Assembly (NCBI GenBank): GCA_022844565.1
Contig: JALHLK010000046.1
Location: forward strand, 1-39,160
Length of the DNA stretch: 39,160 nucleotides
Direction of reading: 5' to 3'
Source of the DNA: Saprospiraceae bacterium
Lineage (GTDB): Bacteria > Bacteroidota > Bacteroidia > Chitinophagales > Saprospiraceae
Shown here piece after piece: positions 1 to 8,423 of the stretch. The notes under the pieces were generated by a model, which worked only from the letters and a program-made list of their open reading frames with translations, was not told where the DNA came from and searched no databases. Both the position numbers and the translations under genes were made by a program. Every line of letters starts with the position of its first letter. The stretch's first letter is position 1.

Positions 1-175
1 AACAAAAGACATTCTTTTAAAGTTGGCTCACTACATTTCGATCCTTAGGTGCAAAACTTTCTAGTATTTATAGGGCTTTCAGCTCGCATATCTATGATTA
101 GCTGTCAAACTCAAGAAAAGACAGTCAACATCTAGGTATAAATAATTTTGGATTTCTGTAAAACGATTTACACTG
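1..175. other. non-coding left edge
   Basis: No convincing reading frame, RNA gene or repeat was seen between the window edge and the stop of the sugar porter. It may hold the 3' untranslated region of that gene and upstream DNA of a gene outside the window. Confidence 0.4.
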
Positions 176-1495
176 TCAACTCGTCAATTTCTTTTGTAAA
201 TCTTCTAAGTTTACACCTTTTGTCTCAGGCATTATTTTCCAAACGAACAATAATTGTAAAACCATCATAATGGTAAAAATAGCAAAAACAGATGTAGCAC
301 CGATTGTTTTAAATAAGAAAGGGACCATAGCGGGTATTGCCGCTGCTAAGACCCAATGAGTCCCACATCCAAATGCTGATCCATCAGCTCGAAGATGGGT
401 TGGGAATATCTCTGAAATAAAGACCCAAATGACTGTACCCTGTCCAATGGCATGGGAAGCAATGAATAAAAAGAAGAAAATAGGTATCGCCATACCCGTG
501 TAGCCCGACCCAAATAAGTACGCAACTGTTCCCAAAGATATGATATAGCCTACAGAACCAATATACATCAATTGTCTCCTACCTAGCTTATCGATGAGTG
601 ACATTCCTACAAATGTAAAAATAAGATTTACAATCCCTACACCTACACTGCTCATCAATGCAGCGCTTTCATTCAATCCAGCCTCTTCAAATATACGTTT
701 GGAATAGTACAAAAACGCGTTAATACCAGAAAATTGATTGAAAAAAGCAATCAAAAATGCCAACATTAGTGGAAATTTATATTTTTTACCAAAAATGCTT
801 TCCGTCTTTGACTTAACTTGATTGTCATTTTTCATAAGGTTTAAGTTTATCTCTGCTTCTTCAGGACCAACTAGATCTACTAGAATAGCTCTCGCCCCAG
901 CTTCATCACCCTTGTTCATCATCAACCATCGAGGTGATTCTGTTATAGTTAAGGCTGCTAATGTATATAATAAAGCTGGTACTGCTTCTATACCGACCAT
1001 CCATCTCCATGGCTCGGGAGGTGTCTCACGAAATAAATAATTTGACACAAAAGCAACAAGTATACCAAATACAATATTAAACTGATAAGTGGCCACCAAT
1101 TTACCTCGATTTTTAGCTGGTGCAATTTCGGTAATATAGGCAGGTGCCGTAATTGTAGATGCACCAACTCCTAAACCACCAATAAATCTAAAAAAGGCAA
1201 AAGTCCAAGGATCGTTGGCAAGCCCTGAGCCAATAGCTGACACTGTGTATAAAACCCCAATAATAATTAGCGTCTTTTTCCTTCCAATCTTATCTGTAGG
1301 GATATTTCCAAAAAGTGCACCTATCACCGTACCCCATAAGGCAGAGGCAACCACAACATTGCCATGAAATATGTCTGATGTGCCCCACAATTGCTGTAGA
1401 GCTGCCTCGGCTCCGGCAATAACTACTGTATCAAAACCAAATAAAAAACCCGCGAGGGCCACGATAATTGATCTAATCCAAAGCTTTGTATTCAT
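176..1495 (-). CDS. MFS sugar porter family transporter
   Basis: A 439-residue inner-membrane transporter of the sugar porter branch of the major facilitator superfamily, probably a proton-coupled monosaccharide importer. Visible family signatures are DKIGRKK after TM2, ESPRWL before the central loop, DKLGRRQ in the second half and PETKG after TM12. The hydrophobic pattern fits 12 helices with a charged cytosolic loop around residues 190-235. Length is ordinary for XylE/GalP-like proteins. The start is an ATG at 1493-1495. The gene stands alone: its upstream neighbour is divergent, so the substrate cannot be read from context. The family is clear; the sugar is not. Confidence 0.92.
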   Translation of the reverse strand: MNTKLWIRSIIVALAGFLFGFDTVVIAGAEAALQQLWGTSDIFHGNVVVASALWGTVIGALFGNIPTDKIGRKKTLIIIGVLYTVSAIGSGLANDPWTFAFFRFIGGLGVGASTITAPAYITEIAPAKNRGKLVATYQFNIVFGILVAFVSNYLFRETPPEPWRWMVGIEAVPALLYTLAALTITESPRWLMMNKGDEAGARAILVDLVGPEEAEINLNLMKNDNQVKSKTESIFGKKYKFPLMLAFLIAFFNQFSGINAFLYYSKRIFEEAGLNESAALMSSVGVGIVNLIFTFVGMSLIDKLGRRQLMYIGSVGYIISLGTVAYLFGSGYTGMAIPIFFFLFIASHAIGQGTVIWVFISEIFPTHLRADGSAFGCGTHWVLAAAIPAMVPFLFKTIGATSVFAIFTIMMVLQLLFVWKIMPETKGVNLEDLQKKLTS

Positions 1496-1737
1496 ATTTT
1501 TGACTTTTGTGAAATTGAATTTTAGGTAAAAATATAAATTATATAATGGTTTGCAATAGATGCTATATAATAAAATTAAAAATATCTCTTTGAGTATAGG
1601 TAAGAATATTTAGTGAAATTCTAAAAACGCTATAAACAAGAAAGCAAATAGAAAATATTAACTAACGATAATTCAAGAATAATTCCCTAATTTCTAGTAA
1701 TATTGTCTCGTAATTTAATCTTGTAAATTTAAGAAGT

Positions 1738-2493
1738 ATGCAAAAAATTGGGTTAATTCTTTTTGTCTGTCTATTGGTACAACAAATCAGTGCACAGAAT
1801 CCTGCTGCTAAAGGTTTTGATTCTGCAAATTCCGATGCAAAAGCAATAAAAATTGCTGATGATGTAATGAAAGCAATGGGGGGGCGAAAAGCTTGGGATA
1901 AAACCCGATATATCACTTGGAATTTTTTTGGGGCTAGAAAACATGTTTGGGACAAAAAGACAGGAGATGTAAGAATTGAAGGTATAAGGGACAAGTCCGT
2001 TGCAATCATTAATGTCAATACTGAAAAAGGAATAATCTTTAGAAACGGAGAAATGGTAACGAATGCTGACTCGTTGAAAAAGTTTATAACACAAGCCAAA
2101 GGACAATGGATAAATGATTCTTATTGGTTGGTGATGCCCTTCAAATTAAAGGATTCTGGTGTAACATTAAAATATCTAAGTGAAGGTAAAACTCAAAAAG
2201 AAGAAGATGCATATTTACTCAGCCTTACTTTTAAAGAAGTCGGTAATACACCACAAAATAAATATCATGTTTGGGTGTCTAAAGCTGATAATTTGGTAAA
2301 ACAATGGGCTTTTTATCAAAATGCTTCCAATGAAAATGCTGGCTTTACTTTACCTTGGGTTAACTATCAGAAAATGGATAAAATCCTTCTATCGGGTGAT
2401 CGTGGTGAACGGAAATTAACGGATATCAAGGTTTTGAAAAAAATTGATGCAAAGACTATGAAGGATCCCAAGTTTGTGTCTACAGATTACTAA
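1738..2493 (+). CDS. secreted protein of unknown function (DUF6503-like)
   Basis: A 251-residue exported protein. Residues 1-19 form a signal peptide ending ISAQ. The mature part starts with a helix containing ADDVMKAMGGRKAWDKTRYITWNFFG, written here only as its key words ADDVMKAMGG and WNFFG, followed by alternating beta-strand segments. This layout is common in Bacteroidota proteins annotated as DUF6503 or as having a LolA/outer-membrane-lipoprotein-sorting-like fold; I assign that only tentatively. No catalytic motif is apparent and there is no lipobox. It is divergent from the sugar porter and convergent with the nitrilase gene, so context gives no role. A periplasmic binding or carrier function is a guess. 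Confidence 0.75.
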   Translation: MQKIGLILFVCLLVQQISAQNPAAKGFDSANSDAKAIKIADDVMKAMGGRKAWDKTRYITWNFFGARKHVWDKKTGDVRIEGIRDKSVAIINVNTEKGIIFRNGEMVTNADSLKKFITQAKGQWINDSYWLVMPFKLKDSGVTLKYLSEGKTQKEEDAYLLSLTFKEVGNTPQNKYHVWVSKADNLVKQWAFYQNASNENAGFTLPWVNYQKMDKILLSGDRGERKLTDIKVLKKIDAKTMKDPKFVSTDY

Positions 2494-2532
2494 TAAACGT
2501 TTAAAAATTAATTTTTACACTCAACCCATTGT

Positions 2533-3306
2533 TTACAACCACTTTCTATCTTTTGAAAACGGCAGTTTAATACGGTAATTATCTTGCTCAGAGATATTTA
2601 AGGTTACCGTTTGTAGTGTTTCCGAATCAAGAAGATTTATCATTTCATGTCCGTCATACTGATAGGCAGCAGAGGCTCCATTATAACTGATTTTATTTTC
2701 ATCGCCACCTATTCTATTCACTCCAATGGTGTATGCTTGATTTTCTATGGCTCTTGCTTTTAGTAAAGTGTTCCAGTGACCGATTCTTGGTATAGGCCAA
2801 TTAGCCATATAAACAAGCACGTCGTATGTATCTTCCGTCATAGAAAGGTACGGAAATCTAAGGTCATAACAGATGAGTGGTCTAATTTGAATACCCTTCA
2901 AATCAAAATTAACAACTTTATTACCTGCCATGTACTCAAGGTTTTCTCCAACAGGACTGTACAAATGTATTTTGTCGTAGTAGGAAAATTTGTTTTCTTC
3001 AACCAACACACATCTATTGTAAAAATTACCATTTTCCATATAAGAGGTACTTCCTATGATTGCTGTCTGGTATTGTGCCGCAATTTCCTGAAGTTGTTTT
3101 ATTTTTTCGTCAAGCTTTAACAAGATTGATGATGTGGTTTTGGGCTTCAAGATGTATCCTGTGAGAAACATCTCAGGCAAGACCAATAGATCAATTTTTT
3201 CTTTGTAGGAGGATAAATGCCCTTTGATTACATCTATATTTTTATCAGGATCCATCCAGTGGATATCCATTTGGAGCAAGCCAACGTTGAGTGACCTTGC
3301 GTGCAT
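2533..3306 (-). CDS. nitrilase-superfamily amidohydrolase, omega-amidase (YafV-like)
   Basis: A 257-residue cytosolic C-N hydrolase. The nitrilase catalytic triad is readable: Glu45 in LPEMFLTGY, Lys112 in YYDKIHLY and the nucleophile Cys146 in ICYDLRFP. Length and the LTGY segment fit the YafV/Nit2 omega-amidase branch, which hydrolyses alpha-ketoglutaramate or alpha-ketosuccinamate to the 2-oxoacid and ammonia, rather than longer true nitrilases. It starts at an ATG two bases after the stop of the SGNH hydrolase and is the last gene of the minus-strand run. Family assignment is firm; the omega-amidase substrate is inferred from similarity to that subgroup. Confidence 0.88.
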   Translation of the reverse strand: MHARSLNVGLLQMDIHWMDPDKNIDVIKGHLSSYKEKIDLLVLPEMFLTGYILKPKTTSSILLKLDEKIKQLQEIAAQYQTAIIGSTSYMENGNFYNRCVLVEENKFSYYDKIHLYSPVGENLEYMAGNKVVNFDLKGIQIRPLICYDLRFPYLSMTEDTYDVLVYMANWPIPRIGHWNTLLKARAIENQAYTIGVNRIGGDENKISYNGASAAYQYDGHEMINLLDSETLQTVTLNISEQDNYRIKLPFSKDRKWL

Positions 3307-3308
3307 TA

Positions 3309-3977
3309 TTATGGTAGTTTTTTGATGATTTCATTGACCCACAATTGGTACATCTTACCAGAAGGGTGCAATTTGTCATTGGCTATAAGGGAAGGATCTG
3401 TTTTAGCTTCACGAGATATGGGTGTGATATCTACATAATGGGTCTGATATTTTGAAGAAATCTTTTGATTTATTGCATTATATAGATCAAGTTCTTTGCC
3501 AATAAGTTCTGTGTTTTTTTGTGCTGCAAAAGGTGTCACTCCATAGTCAGGAATAGAGACCACAATTACGTTAGATGCTTTATTTTGACCTAGTTTTATG
3601 GCTCTTTGAAGGAGAGTTTCAAATTCTTTTTCATATTGATCGATGGGCTTTTTCTGGTATTGGTTGTTGACACCAATGAGTAAAGTTACTAAATCGTAAG
3701 TACTCGATTCATTGAGTTGGAGATCCATGGCGTCCAATAAGTTTTTTGTGGTCCAACCTGTTTTAGCAATGATTTTGGAAGAAACTGCTGTTTTACTTTT
3801 TAGTTTTGTTTTAGCCAAATGATCTAATAATATTTTGGGAAATATATGATCATAATCTACATCTTCCCCAATGGTATAACTATCACCGAGAGCAAGGTAA
3901 CTAAAAGGTGTTTGGGCCTGGATAGTTGAAGGCATATTGATCAAGATTAAAAGTAGGTAAAATAAATTTTTTATCAT
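3309..3977 (-). CDS. exported SGNH/GDSL hydrolase
   Basis: A 222-residue esterase/lipase of the SGNH fold. A signal peptide covers about residues 1-21 (ends IQAQ). Block I is ALGDSYTIGE with the nucleophilic Ser, block III is LLIGVNNQY with the oxyanion Asn, and block V is DKLHPSG with the catalytic Asp and His. The start codon overlaps the nadB stop in an ATGA, which points to translational coupling, although a secreted esterase has no obvious link to NAD synthesis. The substrate is not readable; thioesterase/lysophospholipase or carbohydrate deacetylase are possible. Confidence 0.87.
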   Translation of the reverse strand: MIKNLFYLLLILINMPSTIQAQTPFSYLALGDSYTIGEDVDYDHIFPKILLDHLAKTKLKSKTAVSSKIIAKTGWTTKNLLDAMDLQLNESSTYDLVTLLIGVNNQYQKKPIDQYEKEFETLLQRAIKLGQNKASNVIVVSIPDYGVTPFAAQKNTELIGKELDLYNAINQKISSKYQTHYVDITPISREAKTDPSLIANDKLHPSGKMYQLWVNEIIKKLP

Positions 3978-5578
3978 AGTAAAGTATCTTGTCTATAGTC
4001 AAATTGGTTAGGATAATCCGTATTGTAGTGAAGTCCTCGGCTTTCTTTTCTCATGGCTGCTGATCGTGTGATTAAGTAGGAGATAGTAATTAGATTGCGT
4101 AGTTCGCATAATTGCGGAGAGATGATTGTAGAATTGTATAATAACTCTGTTTCCTGATGCAATAAGAACAATCTATCCAACGCTCTTTTTAACCTTACAT
4201 CCGTTCTCACGATACCTACATAGCTGCTCATGATTTCTTTCAATTCCTTGAGAGATTGAGTAAGAAGTACCATTTCTCGTGGTTCGGTCGTGCCTTCTGC
4301 ATCCCAATTGGGTATATGAGGTGGGTTTTCTATTTCGTCGATTACTTTAAGAATATCCAAAGCCATACGTTGTCCATACACTAGTCCTTCTAATAGTGAG
4401 TTGGATGCCAAACGGTTTGCTCCATGTAGGCCTGTATGGGTACATTCTCCCGCAGCGTAGAGGTATTTGATAGAAGATCTACCATATTCATCTACATTGA
4501 TGCCCCCACATGTATAGTGACATGCAGGTACTACAGGGATAAAGTCTTTCATTGGGTCAATACCTAAGCTTTTACATTTTTTAGTAATGTTAGGAAAGTG
4601 ATTTTCAAAACCTTCTGGATCGAGATGGGTGCAATCTAAGTATACAAACTCATCTCCTCGAATTTTCATTTCATTGTCTATTGCTCGGGCTACAATATCC
4701 CTAGGAGCCAATGATTTGCGCTCATCGTATCGATCCATAAACTCTGCACCATCAGCAGTACGTAAGATTGCTCCATAACCTCTCACTGCTTCTGAAACTA
4801 AAAAAGAAGGATTCTCTCCAGCTGGATTGTATAATGAAGTAGGATGAAATTGCATAAACTCCATATTCGCAACCCGTCCTTTAGCCCTGTACATCATAGC
4901 TATACCATCTCCTGTTGCAATTGTAGGATTGGTCGTACTTTTGTACACCTGTCCTGCTCCGCCTGTTGCTAAGACTGTAACTTTTGCAACAAAAGTCTCG
5001 ATACTATTTGTTTTTTTGTTTAAAGCATAGGCACCATAACATTCTATATCAGGTGTGAGTCTGGTGGTCAATCTACCCAAATGGTGCTGGGTGATGATGT
5101 TTATTGCAAAGTAATGTTCTAGAAAGGTGATATTGTCGTATTCCTTTGACTTTTCTATTAGCGTTCGTTGAATTTCCCAGCCTGTGATGTCTTTGAAGTG
5201 TAAGATCCTATTTTCGCTATGTCCACCTTCTCTACCCAAATCGTAGTTACCTGCTTTATTTTTATCAAACCTAGCTCCCCATTCTATAATTTCTTGTACT
5301 CTTTTTGGTCCTTCTTCTACTACGATTTTCACAATATCTTCATGGCAAATACCGTCTCCTGCATCTAACGTGTCTTCAATGTGTTTTTTAAAATCATCCA
5401 CATTTTCATCCCATACGGCTGCGACGCCTCCTTGGGCATAACTGGTATTACTTTCTGCGCTATTTGCTTTTGTCAAGACCGTAATTTGAAGGTCTTTTCT
5501 TTGATCAGCCAACCATATAGCGAATGATAATCCTGCGACACCTCCACCAATCACCAACACATCAGATTTATTCATCAT
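3974..5578 (-). CDS. nadB: L-aspartate oxidase
   Basis: A 534-residue flavoprotein that oxidises L-aspartate to iminoaspartate, the first step of de novo NAD synthesis. The FAD-binding glycine motif GGGVAG is at residues 11-16, followed by the family word SNTSYAQGGVAAVW. Substrate and flavin contacts of the succinate dehydrogenase/aspartate oxidase family are present: HFKDITGWEIQ, MEFMQFHPTSLY, ACHYTCGGI and GLHGANRLASNSLLE. A helical C-terminal domain follows. Length matches NadB. Two adjacent ATG codons begin the gene; the first is used here. nadA and nadC, its usual partners, are not in the window. It lies 49 bases after scpA and overlaps the SGNH hydrolase start by 4 bases. Confidence 0.96.
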   Translation of the reverse strand: MMNKSDVLVIGGGVAGLSFAIWLADQRKDLQITVLTKANSAESNTSYAQGGVAAVWDENVDDFKKHIEDTLDAGDGICHEDIVKIVVEEGPKRVQEIIEWGARFDKNKAGNYDLGREGGHSENRILHFKDITGWEIQRTLIEKSKEYDNITFLEHYFAINIITQHHLGRLTTRLTPDIECYGAYALNKKTNSIETFVAKVTVLATGGAGQVYKSTTNPTIATGDGIAMMYRAKGRVANMEFMQFHPTSLYNPAGENPSFLVSEAVRGYGAILRTADGAEFMDRYDERKSLAPRDIVARAIDNEMKIRGDEFVYLDCTHLDPEGFENHFPNITKKCKSLGIDPMKDFIPVVPACHYTCGGINVDEYGRSSIKYLYAAGECTHTGLHGANRLASNSLLEGLVYGQRMALDILKVIDEIENPPHIPNWDAEGTTEPREMVLLTQSLKELKEIMSSYVGIVRTDVRLKRALDRLFLLHQETELLYNSTIISPQLCELRNLITISYLITRSAAMRKESRGLHYNTDYPNQFDYRQDTLL

Positions 5579-5627
5579 TCTTTTTTATATCTTTTTTCAT
5601 AATATAATATGTAGCACATTAAAAATG

Positions 5628-6380
5628 CTATTCTTCTTCATCGTTAGTTTTGAATTCAATCCAAAAGTTATTTACTCCATCTCCTTGTGTCACTATGACT
5701 TGTTGTAAATTGAGCATTTCAAGTAGGGCTATAAATGTAACTACAGCCTGAATTCTATTTTCTAATTTTGAAAAAACATCTACAAAGTTGACTCTTTTAT
5801 GACTTAAAACAGAGGTTCTTAAAAAATCTTGTTGGCCTTGGATGCTATATTCATAGTTGTATATCCGATGTACGACCTTATTTTTATCATTTTCATAGTT
5901 TTTTATCAACCTGTTAAAAAGGGTCATCAATCTATATAGGCTGATATTTTCTAATTCGGACTCATAAGATACTTGATCTATTAATTGTTTATATTCTACT
6001 AAAGGGTTGCCACGTTCAAACTTCAAAGACCTCAGTTCTTCTAAAGAGGCAAAATCAGCAAGCGTACTTTTATACTTTTTGTATTCGATCAATCTTTCAG
6101 TCAATTCGGCCCTTGGATCTATTTCATTTCCTTGCTCGTCCAATTCTTTGCGTGGTATCATCATTTTAGCCTTAATGCTCATCAATTTAGCCGCTACAAG
6201 GATAAACTCTGAGGCTGCGTCAAGATCCATTATTTCTAGTTGTTTGATGTATTCTAGAAAATCTTTGGTGATCTTTGCAATTGGAATATCATAAATGTCT
6301 AACTCGTCTCTTTCGATAAAAAACAGTAAAAGGTCAAATGGCCCTTCAAATTTTTGTATTTTTATCTTGTAGCTTTGCAT
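5628..6380 (-). CDS. scpA: segregation and condensation protein A
   Basis: A 250-residue kleisin subunit that bridges the SMC heads in the SMC-ScpAB chromosome condensation complex. The N-terminal family signature FEGPFDLLLFFIERDELDIYD is recognisable (key words FEGPFDLLL and DELDIYDIPI), followed by the helical segment with AAKLMSIKAKMMIP and a C-terminal winged-helix-like part ending at residue 250. Its start codon shares one base with the stop of the upstream ROK kinase (TAATG). scpB is not adjacent, unlike in many Firmicutes, which is usual for Bacteroidota. Confidence 0.95.
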   Translation of the reverse strand: MQSYKIKIQKFEGPFDLLLFFIERDELDIYDIPIAKITKDFLEYIKQLEIMDLDAASEFILVAAKLMSIKAKMMIPRKELDEQGNEIDPRAELTERLIEYKKYKSTLADFASLEELRSLKFERGNPLVEYKQLIDQVSYESELENISLYRLMTLFNRLIKNYENDKNKVVHRIYNYEYSIQGQQDFLRTSVLSHKRVNFVDVFSKLENRIQAVVTFIALLEMLNLQQVIVTQGDGVNNFWIEFKTNDEEE

Positions 6381-7126
6381 TATTCTTGATTTACATAAGA
6401 GACTGCTGCTCCGACAATGCCTGCGTCGTTTTGGAGTTTTGCAGCGGAAATCACGGCTTGAATATTTAACTGAGGTCTAAATTGTTCAAATTTCTTACTT
6501 ATCCCTCCACCAATGATGATTTGATCTGGATTTAATAAAAATTCTATTCTTTTTAAATAATTATTGAGCACTTTTCCATAAGCCTTCCAAGTCATTTCTT
6601 TTGCTTCTCGTGTTGCATTAGAAGCAATTTTTTCTCCCACCTTTTTATTTACAATTACATGTCCCAATTCCGTATTGGCTATCAAATGTCCATTTACAAA
6701 GATAGCAGAACCAATGCCTGTGCCCAAAGTCAAAAATATTGTTGAGCCAGTGAGTTCCTTACCACTACCAAACTTCATTTCTGCCATGCCTGCTGCATCA
6801 GCATCATTTAAAACATGGATTGGACACTTCAATTGATTAGACCAAATTGATTCAATAGGGTAATTTACCCACGTTGGGTCAATATTACTCGCATTCATAA
6901 CGACACCATGTTTAATCGTTGCGGGGAACCCGATTCCGATAGGTTTTCCTTCCCAACTAAAGCTGGCTATCAATTTTGTGACAGCACTCAATACTTTTTC
7001 AGGAGTTGATGGAGAAGGTGTAGCCACCTTTATTTTTTCTGATAAAAACTCACCACTTTGTATATCAACTATTGCTCCTTTTATACCCGTTCCCCCAATA
7101 TCAATTCCAAGCACTTGATTTGCCAT
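6380..7126 (-). CDS. ppgK: ROK-family sugar kinase, polyphosphate glucokinase-like
   Basis: A 248-residue kinase of the ASKHA/ROK fold. Phosphate-binding motif DIGGTGIKG is at residues 9-17, the catalytic Asp is in LNDADAAGMAE, and the second phosphate motif is TLGTGIGSAIF. The short length, and LNDADAAG in place of the Zn-binding CxCGxxGC cluster of typical ROK proteins, match the polyphosphate/ATP glucokinase (PpgK) subgroup that makes glucose 6-phosphate. It begins 5 bases after the cyclophilin stop and overlaps scpA by one base. It is far from the sialic acid genes, so a role as ManNAc kinase is possible but unsupported. Confidence 0.87.
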   Translation of the reverse strand: MANQVLGIDIGGTGIKGAIVDIQSGEFLSEKIKVATPSPSTPEKVLSAVTKLIASFSWEGKPIGIGFPATIKHGVVMNASNIDPTWVNYPIESIWSNQLKCPIHVLNDADAAGMAEMKFGSGKELTGSTIFLTLGTGIGSAIFVNGHLIANTELGHVIVNKKVGEKIASNATREAKEMTWKAYGKVLNNYLKRIEFLLNPDQIIIGGGISKKFEQFRPQLNIQAVISAAKLQNDAGIVGAAVSYVNQE

Positions 7127-7131
7127 ACCTT

Positions 7132-8031
7132 TTATTTTAAAATTATTAAGTTTTTGATTTTAACATCATTTGAAGGTCTATTGTTGCCGTCTGTTTTCAT
7201 GGTGGCAATTCTATCTATTGTTTCTAATCCTTCAATCACTTCTCCGAATACGGTATAATTCATGTCCAACTGTGGGGCTCCTCCTATTTTGAGGTACTTT
7301 TCTCTAATTGTAGTAGGGTATTTAAAATCAAATCCAGCTTCTACATTATCTAATTGAGCAGGTGTAACTCCTTCGCCATGCACGATATAAAACTGGCAAC
7401 CCGACGACCTTTTATCAGGATTGGATTGATCGCCCAACCGTGCAGCAGCCAAGGCACCTTTGACATGAAAGTTTTGTTTATTAATCTCTTTAGCCAAAGT
7501 ATACCCTATATCACCACTGCCCAATCTTTGACCCGATGTAGCACCTTTTGAGGTAGGATCTCCTGCCTGAATCATAAATCCATTAATCACTCTATGAAAC
7601 AAAATATCTTTATAAAAACCATCTTCTACGAGTTTGGCAAAGTTGTTTTGATGCGCTAATGTGTTATCATACAATTTAAGTAAAATATCGCCTTCAGATG
7701 TACTCAATAAGGCTAAACACGCATCAGGAGGATTTAAAAAAACTTCTTTTTTAGTTTCTGTTGCTTTTTTTCCCTTTTTAGCTCTTAAGATAATTGTGTG
7801 CCTGCCTGAATTGTTAAATTGATAATGTGGAGATCTGTCTCTACTTATGATCGAGTCTCCGATTATCCATTCAAAAGTCTCCGCTTTGGACGATTGATTG
7901 ATTAAGCCTATTTTAGACGGTATAACAAGATTAGTAACGTCAATTTGAAAATCAGCGATAGGCCTAGAGCAATTAGATAAAAAAGCAACTAAAAGCACAA
8001 AGTAAACAAGTTTTTTAGTCATAAATCTCAT
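7132..8031 (-). CDS. lipoprotein with PKD-like domain fused to cyclophilin-type peptidyl-prolyl isomerase
   Basis: A 299-residue cell-envelope folding factor. The start chosen is the ATG at 8029-8031; a second ATG at 8020-8022 is also plausible, and an upstream TTG at 8040 is less so. The signal peptide ends in lipobox LSNC (Cys21), so the protein is lipid-anchored. Residues about 26-95 look like a PKD/immunoglobulin-like domain (FEWIIGDS, then HYQFNNSGRHTIIL). Residues about 105-299 are a cyclophilin: FHRVINGFMIQAGDP, ALAAARLGDQSNPDKRSSGCQFYI and the C-terminal YTVFGEVIEGL block. It cannot be told from the sequence whether the protein faces the periplasm or the surface. It heads the minus-strand run. 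Confidence 0.9.
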   Translation of the reverse strand: MRFMTKKLVYFVLLVAFLSNCSRPIADFQIDVTNLVIPSKIGLINQSSKAETFEWIIGDSIISRDRSPHYQFNNSGRHTIILRAKKGKKATETKKEVFLNPPDACLALLSTSEGDILLKLYDNTLAHQNNFAKLVEDGFYKDILFHRVINGFMIQAGDPTSKGATSGQRLGSGDIGYTLAKEINKQNFHVKGALAAARLGDQSNPDKRSSGCQFYIVHGEGVTPAQLDNVEAGFDFKYPTTIREKYLKIGGAPQLDMNYTVFGEVIEGLETIDRIATMKTDGNNRPSNDVKIKNLIILK

Positions 8032-8154
8032 AGAGTACAAAGGTAAGAAAAAGTTTGGAAAGGGTAGAATGTGAGGAAAAAAATGGAAAGAGAAGCCAAA
8101 AAGAATTCGTCCTTCTTTTGTATTTACATAAAAGGTTCAAGTATAGTTTTAATG

Positions 8155-8214
8155 GATAAAGCTTTTAGCCTTGAGTAGTGAGCTTTTAGCTTTAAAAAAT
8201 GGTTCTACTTTAAA
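8155..8214. repeat. 60-bp dispersed repeat, copy 1
   Basis: Aligned by eye without gaps to 31801-31860, about 47 of 60 bases match, including an identical core GCTTTAAAAAATGGTTCT (8189-8206 against 31835-31852). Both copies lie in non-coding DNA upstream of a gene start. Confidence 0.6.
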
Positions 8215-8251
8215 TTATTCACAAGGATCATTTAAAGTGTTTTATGTATTT

Positions 8252-8278
8252 GAGGTTTCTCACTTCGTTCGAAATGAC
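8252..8278. repeat. short palindromic intergenic motif
   Basis: The segment includes TTTCTCACTTCGTTCGAAAT, with an inner palindrome TTCG-TT-CGAA. From memory, motifs of this form recur between genes in many Bacteroidota genomes; only one copy is in this window, so its repeat nature is an inference. Confidence 0.35.
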
Positions 8279-8423
8279 TCTTTTAATTTGGAATCAGGAG
8301 TGCCAAAAGCAATTGCCCACAAAAAACAACATAGAGCCAAAAAATAATGTAGATATTTGTAGAAAATCGAAAATTAAGGTCATTCATAGGAAATAAACGT
8401 TTTCCTTTTTACAAAAGATAAAC

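Larger units (their letters stand above)
8041..8423. other. intergenic region with repeat fragments
   Basis: This stretch between two divergently transcribed genes has no coding potential. It contains one copy of a 60-base repeat (8155-8214), a short palindromic dispersed-repeat-like motif (8252-8278) and a small hairpin, AGGAAA at 8388-8393 pairing with TTTCCT at 8401-8406, just upstream of the glycosidase start. Confidence 0.5.

Noticed and set aside
1662-2099. 145-codon open frame on the minus strand
   Set aside because: It overlaps the better-supported secreted protein gene on the plus strand, which has a signal peptide; the antisense product shows no family features.
2503-2516. AAAAATTAATTTTT palindrome as a terminator between convergent genes
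   Set aside because: It is pure A/T with no stable stem, so it cannot be separated from background composition.
8388-8406. Hairpin AGGAAA/TTTCCT followed by T residues as a terminator
   Set aside because: No plus-strand gene lies upstream that it could terminate, and the 6-bp stem is weak; kept only as a note in the intergenic entry.
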